A stretch of DNA of 64,000 bases from Gammaproteobacteria bacterium (GTDB lineage Bacteria; Pseudomonadota; Gammaproteobacteria; HTCC5015): positions 1-64,000 of the forward strand of contig JACDDA010000004.1 of the NCBI GenBank assembly GCA_013817245.1, given 5' to 3'. The position numbers and the translations under genes are program-made. Position 1 is the first letter of the stretch; every line of letters begins with the position of its first letter. Shown in pieces: positions 31,218-39,510 of this stretch. The notes under the pieces are model-generated. The model was not told where the DNA came from and did not search any database. It saw only the letters and a program-made list of their open reading frames with translations.

Positions 31218-32891
31218 TTAGTTACTGATGGCATTGGTATTCAAAGGAATATTGGGTTGCCATTGTTCCCATGCCGAATCTATTTCATCTGCTAATCCGA
31301 AACTCGCTTCAGCAACGACAGCATCGCCCATCTCTGGATTATTAGGTGTTGCGAAAGCAATGCCGCCCTCTAATAAAGTATCCATAGATTGTGTTTTTAT
31401 ATCTAAACCGCTAAATAATTTATATCCTACGTTAATGCCGCTAGCATTCCAAAAACGCGTGTTGGTACGAACTAACGGCGCGTATTTATAGGCGATAGAT
31501 GCATAAATGCGAACTTGGCTACCGTCTTTTTCTAGCTCGAAACCATCTACTTGTCCTACTGCGACATTGCGATAATAAATTTTCACACCTTGTTTAACCG
31601 AGCCCAGTTGTTTTGCAATCAAGATAATTTTTAAGTCTTGTCCGCTGACATTAGATTTTAAATTAGGGGGGCTATCTAATCCTACAAAGCGATTAGCCGT
31701 TTTTCCTTTGCCAGGCTCTACTGTAATGTATTGTCCTTCAAGTAAAGTATCTAAGTTTCGTGATCCAGTTAAACCTAGCTGTGGTTTAATAATCCAAAAT
31801 TTAGAATCTAAGCGGGCAATATGATTGGCGTGCTCAAATAAGTTTACAGTGGCTACCACTCCCTTCAGGTTTTTTTTCAATTCTATCGTTTCTACTTCGC
31901 CGACTTGTAAGCCGTTATATTTTATGGGCGTGCCTGCCGATAAACCATCGGCAGATTTAAATTCTATGCTGATTAAGTGTTTTTTTGAAAACGCTTCATC
32001 GTTATCAGGAAATAAAACAAATTTATGATTATTGTCTTTTAAAGGTGCTAATCCTTCGCTACTCGATGGATTGCCAAATGCAATCCCGCCAATTAATAAA
32101 GTATTTAATGAGTCCATTTTTATTTCAACATTTTTTAATGAACCTTGAACTGTTATGCCGCTGACATCCCAGAATCGCGTTCTAGCGTTAATTAAATGTC
32201 GATAGCTTTCTTCTATATACACATCGTAATAAACGGTTTTTCCGTCTTGTGATAATGATACCTTTTCTATTTCTCCGACTTTTACTTTTTGATAATTAAC
32301 GGACGCCCCGCTTGTAATGGAAGCAGGGCGGGTTGAAGTAACCACTAAATGTAAGCCGCCTAAATAAGTAGGTTTAGACGGTGGTTTTATTAATGCGGTA
32401 TATTCACGGGTGGTCGGTTTCAGTTTTAATATATCTTTTTCTGGCATATTTCCGAGTTTTTCACCAATTTGGAAAGTGATGTAACTGCCCGAAACCAAGG
32501 TGTCCAATCCAGAAATGCGCGATAAAGAAATTTGCGGTTCAACAACCCAAAAAACCGTATCTTCTTGCAATACGGCAGCAGCGCGTTTGTCTATTTCAAT
32601 AACAGCATTTACGCCTCGCAAATTGTCCGCAAGTTGTACTTCTTTTACTAAACCAAAACGCACGCCTTCAAATTTTACTTCTGTTTGATTAGCAACAATG
32701 CCTCTGCCATTAGGTAAATGAATAAGGATTTCGGTGCCGGCATCAACATAACTTTTATAGATTAACCATCCACCAATCATTAACGTAATAGCGGGCAATA
32801 ACCAGATTAACCAAGGAGTGTGTTTTTCTTTAATAATAACGTCGGCGGTGTCCGGCGTAATTTCATTATTGTGTTGCACGTGATTATTCAT
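31218..32891 (-). CDS. pqiB: PqiB-like MCE-domain protein
   Basis: Inner-membrane-anchored periplasmic protein of 557 residues with three MCE domains, the family that builds lipid-carrying tubes between the membranes. One helix (about residues 27-47, WLIWLLPAITLMIGGWLIY) is followed by repeats starting near residues 53, 170 and 303, each with a phase such as GVRFGLVKEVQL, YQKVKVGEIEKVSL and YNGLQVGEVETIEL. The start overlaps the PqiA-like gene by eight bases, so the two are coupled. No pqiC lipoprotein gene follows. Confidence 0.92.
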   Translation of the reverse strand: MNNHVQHNNEITPDTADVIIKEKHTPWLIWLLPAITLMIGGWLIYKSYVDAGTEILIHLPNGRGIVANQTEVKFEGVRFGLVKEVQLADNLRGVNAVIEIDKRAAAVLQEDTVFWVVEPQISLSRISGLDTLVSGSYITFQIGEKLGNMPEKDILKLKPTTREYTALIKPPSKPTYLGGLHLVVTSTRPASITSGASVNYQKVKVGEIEKVSLSQDGKTVYYDVYIEESYRHLINARTRFWDVSGITVQGSLKNVEIKMDSLNTLLIGGIAFGNPSSSEGLAPLKDNNHKFVLFPDNDEAFSKKHLISIEFKSADGLSAGTPIKYNGLQVGEVETIELKKNLKGVVATVNLFEHANHIARLDSKFWIIKPQLGLTGSRNLDTLLEGQYITVEPGKGKTANRFVGLDSPPNLKSNVSGQDLKIILIAKQLGSVKQGVKIYYRNVAVGQVDGFELEKDGSQVRIYASIAYKYAPLVRTNTRFWNASGINVGYKLFSGLDIKTQSMDTLLEGGIAFATPNNPEMGDAVVAEASFGLADEIDSAWEQWQPNIPLNTNAISN

Positions 32892-33525
32892 TTTTATTCT
32901 CCACTAAATCCCAGATTAAACGCTGATCAAAACTATGTGCTGCTAATACGGTTATTACGACTACGCTAGCAAATGCGGTTGCGCCTGCGCCAGCATGAAT
33001 CGTAGCAAGGGCGCCGAGGTTAACTAACGTGATTAAAATAGAAATTATAAAAAGATCGAGCATAGACCAACGACCAATAATATGAATAAAGCGGTACATC
33101 ACTATCGCTTGACGATGATTGATTTTGCGTTTTCGCTGAATCGCTACTAACAACATGACTAAACCTATTAATTTTATAGCAGGCACTAAAACGCTAGCGA
33201 TAAATACAACCGCCGCAATTGGATAAAGACCTGCTTGTGCAAGACGAATGATGCCAGATACGATAGTGTCGGGTTGGCCCTGACCTAAATGTATAACCGT
33301 CATAACGGGATAGAGGTTGGCGGGTACTAATAAAATCGCAGCGCTTAATAATAACGCCCACGTCTTGGCAATGCTATGCGGGATTCTAGTGTGTAGTACC
33401 GATGTGCAGCGGGGACAATACGCGTGTTCATCATCACGCAGTCGCGGCAATAATGAAATTTTGTTGCAGCCATCGCAACGCGCTAATCCGGAAAGTTTTG
33501 CTGTGGCGCCTATGAATGTTGTCAT
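32884..33525 (-). CDS. pqiA: PqiA-like membrane protein, second half-unit
   Basis: A 213-residue protein equal to one PqiA domain: an N-terminal zinc-ribbon-like pair (CDGCNKI and CPRC, residues about 17-40) and four membrane helices. E. coli PqiA carries two such units in one chain; here each unit has its own gene. It most likely partners PqiB in lipid transport across the periplasm. A 13-base gap separates it from the preceding unit. Confidence 0.88.
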   Translation of the reverse strand: MTTFIGATAKLSGLARCDGCNKISLLPRLRDDEHAYCPRCTSVLHTRIPHSIAKTWALLLSAAILLVPANLYPVMTVIHLGQGQPDTIVSGIIRLAQAGLYPIAAVVFIASVLVPAIKLIGLVMLLVAIQRKRKINHRQAIVMYRFIHIIGRWSMLDLFIISILITLVNLGALATIHAGAGATAFASVVVITVLAAHSFDQRLIWDLVENKNE

Positions 33526-33538
33526 GATTATATTTTTA

Positions 33539-34210
33539 TTAATGTTGTTTGACAGGGTGATTTGAATCTAAATAATTAAAACCGCTTTCGGTGTTAAATG
33601 AAGATTGGGCTAACAAGGTCGACAATACCATACCTATAAAACAATAAAGTCCCGTGCCAATTACAATGTTGCCCATGGTAAGCATTTTAATATACGCCAC
33701 GACAATGCCGAGCAGGTATACTTCTAGCATGCCCCAGTCTTTGATGGTTTGTTGCCACAATAAAAGTTGTTTTAAATGAGTTTTTGAAATTAACGTATTT
33801 TCTTGTCTCACTATCGGAACTTTATTTCTTTTAAAGCCAAACTTTAAAGAAAAACTAATCAACAATAATAAAGTAAGATCCAGCAAAGGCACGACTATGC
33901 TGCACATTAATACTAAAAAACCCATCCACCAGTAACCGGTTTCGAATAAATGTTCTACGCCATTCCACATGGTATTGGTGCTGTTAAAACTCAACATGCC
34001 AAAGCTCAAGATAGGCAAGATATTAGCGGGAATATAAAATAATAATCCCGCTAAACTAAAAGCCAGTGTTTTATCAATATAATGTTTTTTTTCTTGATAA
34101 ACGACCGCACCACAACGTGTACAGATTGCGACTTGATTATTTTGTAATGCATGTTTAGGTAATACCAGGTCGCAATCGGGGCACACCGTTATGTTTAGAG
34201 AGGTGCTCAT
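33539..34210 (-). CDS. pqiA: PqiA-like membrane protein, first half-unit
   Basis: A 223-residue PqiA-type protein with the cysteine pairs CPDCDLVLP (near residue 9) and CTRCGAVVY (near residue 31), and four helices. It is paralogous to the next gene downstream and probably forms the other half of a bipartite PqiA. Gene order 5'-pqiA1-pqiA2-pqiB-3' supports one operon, 42 bases after the YceI gene. Confidence 0.88.
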   Translation of the reverse strand: MSTSLNITVCPDCDLVLPKHALQNNQVAICTRCGAVVYQEKKHYIDKTLAFSLAGLLFYIPANILPILSFGMLSFNSTNTMWNGVEHLFETGYWWMGFLVLMCSIVVPLLDLTLLLLISFSLKFGFKRNKVPIVRQENTLISKTHLKQLLLWQQTIKDWGMLEVYLLGIVVAYIKMLTMGNIVIGTGLYCFIGMVLSTLLAQSSFNTESGFNYLDSNHPVKQH

Positions 34211-34252
34211 TGCTTGAGCTTTGTATGCATGTGTGGATTAGTCATTTGTATG

Positions 34253-34822
34253 TTATTTATCTTTAATCGCTTCAACTTGAATGCGCAGATGAATTTTCCC
34301 TGCATTGTTTTCTGTATATTGCGTTAAACCAAAATCCGCTCGATTTAAATCACCTTCAGCGTCAGCACCGCAAACTTCGGTTTTGTAGTAGGGATGATCG
34401 GTTAAACAATTAAATTGATTTATTTTAAGCTTTAATGGTTTCGTTATGCCCAATAAAGTTAACTGACCATCCACCGCGATTGGCGTAGCGCCATCAAACT
34501 TAATAGTGCCTTTATAAGTCATCGTGGGAAATTTTGTGACATTTAACCACTCGGTTTTAAGCGCATATTCATTCATCAGATCCATACCAAAATCGATGCT
34601 GGCAATATCAACAATGATTTCGGTGCTACCCGTTTTAGCTGCGCGATCTAAGGTTACTTTGCCGCTGGTTTTATTAAATTTGCCGCGCCAAATGGATAAA
34701 CCCATGTGCGAGAATTCTAAGCTTGGATAAGTATGACTCGGTTCAATGGTGTAATTAGCCGCCAATGAAGGCATACAAAAACTCAGTAGTAATAAGCAAA
34801 ATAAAGATTGTTTTTTAAACAT
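34253..34822 (-). CDS. YceI-family periplasmic lipid-binding-like protein
   Basis: A 189-residue exported protein with a clear Sec signal (LFCLLLLSFCMPSLAA, cut near residue 22). The mature part begins NYTIEPSHTYPSLEFSHMG and contains SIDFGMDLMNEYALKTEWLN and FDGATPIAVDGQLTLLGITKPL, all typical of the YceI lipocalin-like barrel that binds polyisoprenoid lipids. The exact role is unknown. It lies on the same strand as the pqi genes. Confidence 0.9.
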   Translation of the reverse strand: MFKKQSLFCLLLLSFCMPSLAANYTIEPSHTYPSLEFSHMGLSIWRGKFNKTSGKVTLDRAAKTGSTEIIVDIASIDFGMDLMNEYALKTEWLNVTKFPTMTYKGTIKFDGATPIAVDGQLTLLGITKPLKLKINQFNCLTDHPYYKTEVCGADAEGDLNRADFGLTQYTENNAGKIHLRIQVEAIKDK

Positions 34823-34845
34823 GGTTTCTCCTAAATTTTAAATTA

Positions 34846-35307
34846 TTATTGGGTGTTGATTAATATAGCCAAATTATTTAATAACGCTTCAGTACCGCGT
34901 TTGCGATTCTGCGCATTATCTAGCGGATCTAAAAACACCGCTTGTTCAGTGTAAGTCAGTTGGGTCTCATTATTCATTGCGCTAAAAATAACCGTGACCA
35001 GTGAAACTGAAATCCGTTTGTTGTTCAGGTGCATATCATAACTATAAATAATGCGTTGACTAGGTATGATTTCTTGATAATAACAACTAAACGTAGAGAT
35101 GACACCATCGCTAAATTCGCCGCTGAGATATTCTCGGCCACCCACGCGGAAATCAAATTCGCGTTTCATCACGGTCCAACTCTCGGGCCCCGCAAACCAG
35201 CGTGCTTTTGCTTCTGCGCTGGCCCACGTATTAAAAAGTTCATCAGGCGTGGTGTGATAGTGACGTTCAATAACGAAACTGTCGTGCTGTGTGTTGTGGT
35301 GGGTCAT
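34846..35307 (-). CDS. SRPBCC (AHSA1-like) domain protein
   Basis: A 153-residue START-like fold protein of the AHSA1/CalC branch. The motif YHTTPDELFNTWASAEAKARWFAGPESW at the N terminus and FDFRVGGREYLSGEF are characteristic; these proteins bind small hydrophobic ligands or act in stress responses. The ligand is unknown. It ends 23 bases before the YceI gene and may share its transcript. Confidence 0.85.
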   Translation of the reverse strand: MTHHNTQHDSFVIERHYHTTPDELFNTWASAEAKARWFAGPESWTVMKREFDFRVGGREYLSGEFSDGVISTFSCYYQEIIPSQRIIYSYDMHLNNKRISVSLVTVIFSAMNNETQLTYTEQAVFLDPLDNAQNRKRGTEALLNNLAILINTQ

Positions 35308-35566
35308 AGGCTGGCCTCTTGATAAATATCTATGTTGGGGTTGTAGCCTTTATACCAATTATAAATAGCTTGTTGCATTTGGGTGCGTCATGGCAGGCTT
35401 TAATTGAAAACCCCTGTCTATATATAAGGTATAGCGTGACCTAAACCGAGATAAGTATTCAAAATACGCGCGGGGAGGTTGCTGAATGGGGAGCATTAGC
35501 AGCAGGTCGCAACTTTCCACCGGAGCGGTAGGGAATGCCGCGACATAAAGGCGCTGAGCATGAGCC

Positions 35567-35606
35567 AAAAAAAAGCTCATACAGCGGACACTGATGAGCT
35601 TTTTTA
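35567..35606 (-). terminator. Hairpin terminator after the 21-residue peptide gene
   Basis: A 12-bp A/T-extended stem (35569-35580 with 35594-35605, core AGCTCAT/ATGAGCT) is flanked by A and T runs and works in either direction. It lies 21 bases past the stop of the peptide gene on the minus strand. Confidence 0.75.
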
Positions 35607-35626
35607 CAAATAAAACAATGGGGCGG

Positions 35627-35692
35627 TTAGTTGGGTAAAAGAACCCCGGTGAACCAAATAGCCAATAAGACAATTGCGAGCGCTCCAAGCAT
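35627..35692 (-). CDS. 21-residue single-helix membrane peptide
   Basis: A very short gene encoding MLGALAIVLLAIWFTGVLLPN, one hydrophobic helix. Support comes from a GGAGAT ribosome-binding site four bases before the ATG, a terminator just after the stop, and a regulatory box plus -10 hexamer (TAACAT) placed exactly as in the other stress promoters of this region, giving a 39-base leader. It resembles the first half of the 48-residue peptide at 61086-61232. Function unknown; likely a stress-induced membrane peptide. Confidence 0.6.
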   Translation of the reverse strand: MLGALAIVLLAIWFTGVLLPN

Positions 35693-35737
35693 GGTAAATC
35701 TCCATAATTTAAAGTGGTGATGGATAATAAAGCACGA

Positions 35738-35779
35738 ATGTTACAAACAATCTTTGATAGCGGCTGTGCGATAGGCCAC
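35738..35779 (-). promoter_or_regulatory. Stress-box promoter of the 21-residue peptide gene (8/10 match)
   Basis: In transcription direction GTGGC-N4-CGCAC-AG (35766-35779), then TAACAT at 35738-35743, 22 bases on. The promoter-proximal half is perfect and the distal half has two changes. Palindrome centre about -41.5; expected start near 35731. Confidence 0.55.
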
Positions 35780-35975
35780 CTTAATTTAATTATATTGAGA
35801 GGAAAAAATATCACAGCCGAAATGTAGCTTTTACCAATCACCACGTTTAGCAATAATTTTGTCATTTTTTTAATCATGATCTGAATTACCTGCAATTGAG
35901 GGATGGCGTTACATTTCTTTATTTTCTTAGTCTGATTATTTGTGACTTGAAAAATAATCCTAAATTTTATAAATA

Positions 35976-36004
35976 AAGCCCGCCAAATACTTACTGGCGG
36001 GCTT
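35976..36004 (-). terminator. Terminator of the OmpA/DUF4398 operon
   Basis: Perfect 10-bp stem AAGCCCGCCA (35976-35985) with TGGCGGGCTT (35995-36004) and a 9-base loop, followed on the minus strand by TTATTTATAAAATTT. It lies 39 bases past the stop of the OmpA-family gene. Confidence 0.9.
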
Positions 36005-36042
36005 CATGGTGTTGCTCATTAATTTATTCTGATCTTAATTAA

Positions 36043-37002
36043 TTACTTCTTTTGGCCAGAGTTTTGCGCTGCGGTATTAGCAATAATGACTTCAACGCGG
36101 CGATTTTGTTGGCGTCCCGTATCAGAATCATTGCCAGCAATCGGAGTGCTTTCACCTTTACCAGTAGCGGTTAAGCGCGCTGCATCTACACCGTGTGTAA
36201 CTAAATAAGACTTTACTGCATCCGCACGACGTTGTGATAAAGCAAGATTAGTTGCATCGCTGCCTAAATCATCAGTATGACCTTCGATAGTCACATTGCG
36301 ATCTGGATATTGAGCCAAAAAAGCAGCTAACTTATCTAAATTTTTAGTAGCGCCACCTTTCAGATCTGACTTACCCGTTGCAAATAACACATCGCCTAAG
36401 GTCACAACAAAACCGCGATCCGTGGTTTTAGCATTAAGCTCAGCGAGTTGCTGTTGCAAACCCGCATTTGCTTCTTGCATAGCCACATTTGCTTCTTGCA
36501 TAGCAGCGGCGTTCATCATGGCGATTTCGGCATCAGTACGAGCCATATTGGCATCCGTACGCGCCATATTTGCATCTTCGTTCGCCATCTTTGCTTCGCC
36601 ACGTGCTTTTTTAGCATCACCGCGCGCTTGATCCGCTTCTTTAGTACGGGCTTCTAAGCGAATTTTCTGAGTTTGATCGCTCAAACCTTTGCGTTGATCT
36701 TCTAACAAACGTGTTTGCGCTTGATCGCGTGCAATATCAACTTTGCGATCTGCCATCATGACCAAATGCTTAGATTTATCTTTATCACTTTCTGGTTTTT
36801 CCGCGAGCTTGACAGCTTCTTCAGCTTCTTTAATAGCCACGGGCGCACGAGTTGCTAATTGCGGATCTGCTTGTAATACCGTCAATTTATTGCGTACGTT
36901 TTCAGAACCTTCAGGCTTTTTAGTTTTAAAGCTACAACCTGCTAATGCTAAAGATAATAAAGCAGGGGCGATTAAATACTTAAGATTGTGTGAGTAGTTC
37001 AT
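36043..37002 (-). CDS. OmpA-family lipoprotein with DUF4398-like coiled coil
   Basis: A 319-residue envelope protein. The lipobox LALAGC near residue 23 makes it a lipoprotein. Residues about 35-100 resemble DUF4398, residues 100-190 form a long Ala/Glu/Lys coiled coil with tandem seven-residue repeats (ANMARTD twice, then AMQEANV), and residues 195-310 are an OmpA-like peptidoglycan-binding domain with TIEGHTDDLGSDATNLALSQRRA. It probably ties the outer membrane to the wall. Its ATG overlaps the stop of the upstream DUF4398 gene. Confidence 0.9.
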   Translation of the reverse strand: MNYSHNLKYLIAPALLSLALAGCSFKTKKPEGSENVRNKLTVLQADPQLATRAPVAIKEAEEAVKLAEKPESDKDKSKHLVMMADRKVDIARDQAQTRLLEDQRKGLSDQTQKIRLEARTKEADQARGDAKKARGEAKMANEDANMARTDANMARTDAEIAMMNAAAMQEANVAMQEANAGLQQQLAELNAKTTDRGFVVTLGDVLFATGKSDLKGGATKNLDKLAAFLAQYPDRNVTIEGHTDDLGSDATNLALSQRRADAVKSYLVTHGVDAARLTATGKGESTPIAGNDSDTGRQQNRRVEVIIANTAAQNSGQKK

Positions 37003-37412
37003 TGTTTTGCTCCTGAACGTTGCATTTCTTGTTTCAATGTTTCATTGCTTTTTTGCATATCGTCATTGACAGCTTTAGCTTTGGCAGCGCTAGCTTTAGC
37101 GGTCGCTAATTCAGCGTTAACGCGCGCTTGCTCGGCTAAACGTTTGGCTAATTCCATATCTTCTTTTTCTACGGCGCTATTAGCAGCCGCAAGCTCTTTA
37201 CGCGCTTCGCTAAGTTCAGGCGAGGCATAATCTGACACCCGTGCTTGTTCCGCATTAGCGATAGCCATTTCAGCCGCTTTTAGTTCTGCAGTAGGAGCAG
37301 GTAAAGAAGCACATGCAGTTATGATGAATAGTCCAGTAGTTAATAGCATTAACGGTAAAGATAAACCCCGGCTGGTTTTTACTTTTACCAGATTGTAAGT
37401 AGAGTGAGTCAT
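36999..37412 (-). CDS. DUF4398 lipoprotein
   Basis: A 137-residue protein with an N-terminal signal and lipobox (FIITAC near residue 34), then an alanine/glutamate-rich helical region (PTAELKAAEMAIANAEQARVSDYASPELSEARKEL) that is the DUF4398 signature. It is related to the N-terminal half of the next protein and co-transcribed with it (four-base overlap). It is probably anchored in the outer membrane; its role is unknown, perhaps envelope stability. Confidence 0.87.
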   Translation of the reverse strand: MTHSTYNLVKVKTSRGLSLPLMLLTTGLFIITACASLPAPTAELKAAEMAIANAEQARVSDYASPELSEARKELAAANSAVEKEDMELAKRLAEQARVNAELATAKASAAKAKAVNDDMQKSNETLKQEMQRSGAKQ

Positions 37413-37460
37413 AGTATTTTCCTTGTTTATTGGCAGTACCGGTTGTCCGGTAGTGATGTA

Positions 37461-37501
37461 AGTATGAACGCACGGGCGGGCAATTCAGTGCGTTGCCGTA
37501 C
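37461..37501 (-). promoter_or_regulatory. Stress-box promoter of the DUF4398-OmpA operon (9/10 match)
   Basis: In transcription direction GTACG-N4-CGCAC-TGA (37488-37501), followed 21 bases on by CATACT (37461-37466). Palindrome centre about -40.5. It ends 76 bases before the DUF4398 start and is also 232 bases upstream of the divergent Crp/Fnr gene. Confidence 0.7.
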
Positions 37502-37733
37502 ATACATCCTCAAAACTGACAGTTAAGGCCAAGGCGTATTTTCCTAACCCATAATTTTGAAATGTTGTTAATAATTGCTCGATACCATGCGCTTACATTA
37601 GGTGATGACTCATTTTATAAACAACCTTCTTTGTGTATTAAAGCGTACAGACCTCGATAGGAGAACTAGTTAGGTTAACGATGGAGATATGACATTTTTG
37701 AATGCTCGTATCGTGTTGAATAGGGAGTGTAAC

Positions 37734-38447
37734 GTGTTAACTACTGTTCCTGTTAATCGACTAATTGAAGCCTTGCCGCATAAAGAGCGTAATAAACTAC
37801 TGCAGGAGTGTGAGCCTGTTGAGTTAGAGTTTGGTATGGTTTTATGCGAAGAAGATCGGCTTATACAATATGTTTATTTTCCTACCACTAGTATTATTTC
37901 TTTGGTAACAACGCTAAGTGACCATCCTCCTTTACAAATGGGAATGATTGGTAATGAAGGAATGCTTGGGGGCACCCTCGCATTGGGCATTAACGTAGCA
38001 TCGATGCGTGCGCTAGTCCAAGGAAACGGTACGGCCTTGCGTATGAACGCGGAACAGCTGCGTCATGAATTACGTGAAAATGCAGCCTTACTACAGATTT
38101 TAAATCGTTATATATATGTGTTGATGGCGCAACTATCAAAAACAGTAGCGTGCACCCATTTTCATGAAATTGAACCGCGCTTAGCGCATTTGTTATTAAT
38201 GACCCATGATCGCGCACCTGCCGATCACTTTCATTTAACCCATGAATTCCTAGCAAATATGCTAGGCGTTCGTCGCAGCGGCATTACTGTGGCGGCAGGT
38301 ATTTTACAAAAACATAAATTAATAAATTATAAACGTGGCGAAATCAGGATACTAAATCGTAAAGGATTAGAAGCGGTAGCGTGTGAATGTTATAAAGATG
38401 CAATTGAAGATTACGAGCAAATATTGGGTGAGAATGTTAAATTTTAA
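37734..38447 (+). CDS. Crp/Fnr-family transcriptional regulator
   Basis: A 237-residue regulator with an N-terminal cNMP-binding-type barrel (LQMGMIGNEGMLGG near residue 76) and a C-terminal winged helix. The recognition helix lies in LANMLGVRRSGITVAAGILQKH. It has no FNR-type N-terminal cysteine cluster and no obvious full cAMP-binding signature, so the signal is unknown. I chose the GTG at 37734, six bases after AGGGAG; an ATG at 37689 is in frame but has its GGAG only two bases away. It is a paralogue of the regulator at 48149-48877 and stands beside a stress-box promoter. Confidence 0.88.
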   Translation: MLTTVPVNRLIEALPHKERNKLLQECEPVELEFGMVLCEEDRLIQYVYFPTTSIISLVTTLSDHPPLQMGMIGNEGMLGGTLALGINVASMRALVQGNGTALRMNAEQLRHELRENAALLQILNRYIYVLMAQLSKTVACTHFHEIEPRLAHLLLMTHDRAPADHFHLTHEFLANMLGVRRSGITVAAGILQKHKLINYKRGEIRILNRKGLEAVACECYKDAIEDYEQILGENVKF

Positions 38448-38490
38448 GATAACTATTAATTACTTAGATTAATAATGTGCACTTATATAA

Positions 38491-38532
38491 ATTTGGCGGC
38501 TGGCTACCATAATGGTAAAACAACCGCCAAAT
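38491..38532 (-). terminator. Hairpin between the Crp/Fnr and outer-membrane protein genes
   Basis: Stem ATTTGGCGG (38491-38499) with CCGCCAAAT (38524-38532) encloses a second small hairpin (TACCAT/ATGGTA). It lies between two convergent genes, with an A/T-rich tail on the minus side, and can end the outer-membrane protein transcript. Confidence 0.6.
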
Positions 38533-38550
38533 AGTCACATTAGCTATAAA

Positions 38551-39141
38551 TTAAAAACTAACTACTAAGCCAATGCTAGCAACGTCAAGATCAGTCGAGT
38601 TATCTACGTTACCCACATCGTCTTGACTTAACTCAAATTTATAACGTTCAAGTTCTACACGCAGTGCAAAATGTTCGTCAAAATTAAAGTTGGCACCTAC
38701 ACCATAAAAAACCTCATCGCCATCAAACTCAGTGTTAACAACGTTAAGTATTTCTACATCGTTTTTCCACCACAATTTTCCGCCTTTAATAAACGGTTCG
38801 ATCACGTCTGAGATAGGAAACATACCTACTAAAGCCAAGGTGTTACCTTCAAATTCTGAAGAATAACCAGGGCCTTCCGCTGAGCCGTAATTATTGATAG
38901 CCGCTTCAAGCGCGATATGACGATTAAATTTTGCGCCAATGAGAACTTTATAAGCAGAATCTTTATCGTCATCAAACTCTTCATTGTCGACACGAGTTAA
39001 ACCGTAAGCGGCACCGGCATAAATACCTGGCTTAGAAAATTCTGACTCAGCAGCAACGTTGCCACTAGTAAGAAGTAGGCCAGAAGTAATAGCTAAAGCT
39101 ACTACGCTGTTTCTTGCTTGCTTCGTTTTAAAATTTTTCAT
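38551..39141 (-). CDS. Outer-membrane beta-barrel protein, OmpA-like/porin fold
   Basis: A 196-residue exported protein: Sec signal ending GNVAAES near residue 32, then alternating beta strands with YAGAAYGLTRVDNEEFDDD at the start and a terminal phenylalanine (IGLVVSF) typical of outer-membrane insertion. Several acidic loops suggest a small eight-stranded barrel. It shares strand order and the ending (VELERYKF, LDVASIG) with the protein at 61549-62142; both have stress-box promoters. Function unknown. Confidence 0.85.
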   Translation of the reverse strand: MKNFKTKQARNSVVALAITSGLLLTSGNVAAESEFSKPGIYAGAAYGLTRVDNEEFDDDKDSAYKVLIGAKFNRHIALEAAINNYGSAEGPGYSSEFEGNTLALVGMFPISDVIEPFIKGGKLWWKNDVEILNVVNTEFDGDEVFYGVGANFNFDEHFALRVELERYKFELSQDDVGNVDNSTDLDVASIGLVVSF

Positions 39142-39196
39142 GATAATTTCCTGAGTTAATTAACAAGGGAATTGATATAAATCAACTCTTGGAACA

Positions 39197-39238
39197 ATTG
39201 TCGCGGAGGCTTGATAAATGGTCTGTGCGGTGTCGCTC
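39197..39238 (-). promoter_or_regulatory. Stress-box promoter of the first barrel gene (9/10 match)
   Basis: In transcription direction GAGCG-N4-CGCAC-AGA (39225-39238), then GACAAT (39197-39202) after 22 bases. Centre about -41.5. The box ends 84 bases before the start codon. Confidence 0.68.
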
Positions 39239-39373
39239 ATAGGAATTTTTAGAATTTTTTTCTAAAATTTTTAATATAATATTAGTATGTAGACATTGAT
39301 TATTAAGGTATATATGCAAATAAATAAAGAACTGCACGCAAATATAAAATTTATTCAATTTAATATTTATTAA

Positions 39374-39415
39374 GTGTGATAACGAACCGATCCAAAATAG
39401 ACATCTTCATAATAT
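39374..39415 (+). promoter_or_regulatory. Degenerate stress-box promoter of the first DUF883 gene (8/10 match)
   Basis: GTGTG-N4-CGAAC-CGA (39374-39387), then TAATAT (39410-39415) after 22 bases. The same TAATAT at the same distance stands in the promoter of the DUF883 paralogue at 63078. Expected start near 39422. Confidence 0.5.
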
Positions 39416-39510
39416 ATTTGCAAGTAAGCATGAAAAACAAGACATAAAGATAATTTATGTTTTTAAATCAACTCATGTTTTTTTACAACACTCTAAAAAG
39501 GTATTATTTT

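Noticed and set aside
35359-35895. 178-residue open frame on the minus strand
   Set aside because: No family resemblance or ribosome-binding site; it covers two terminator-like hairpins, a box promoter and a better supported 21-residue gene.
39314-39373. 19-codon open frame with AAGG upstream
   Set aside because: Composition is simply AT-rich, no conserved pattern is visible, and it precedes the DUF883 promoter; not enough support.
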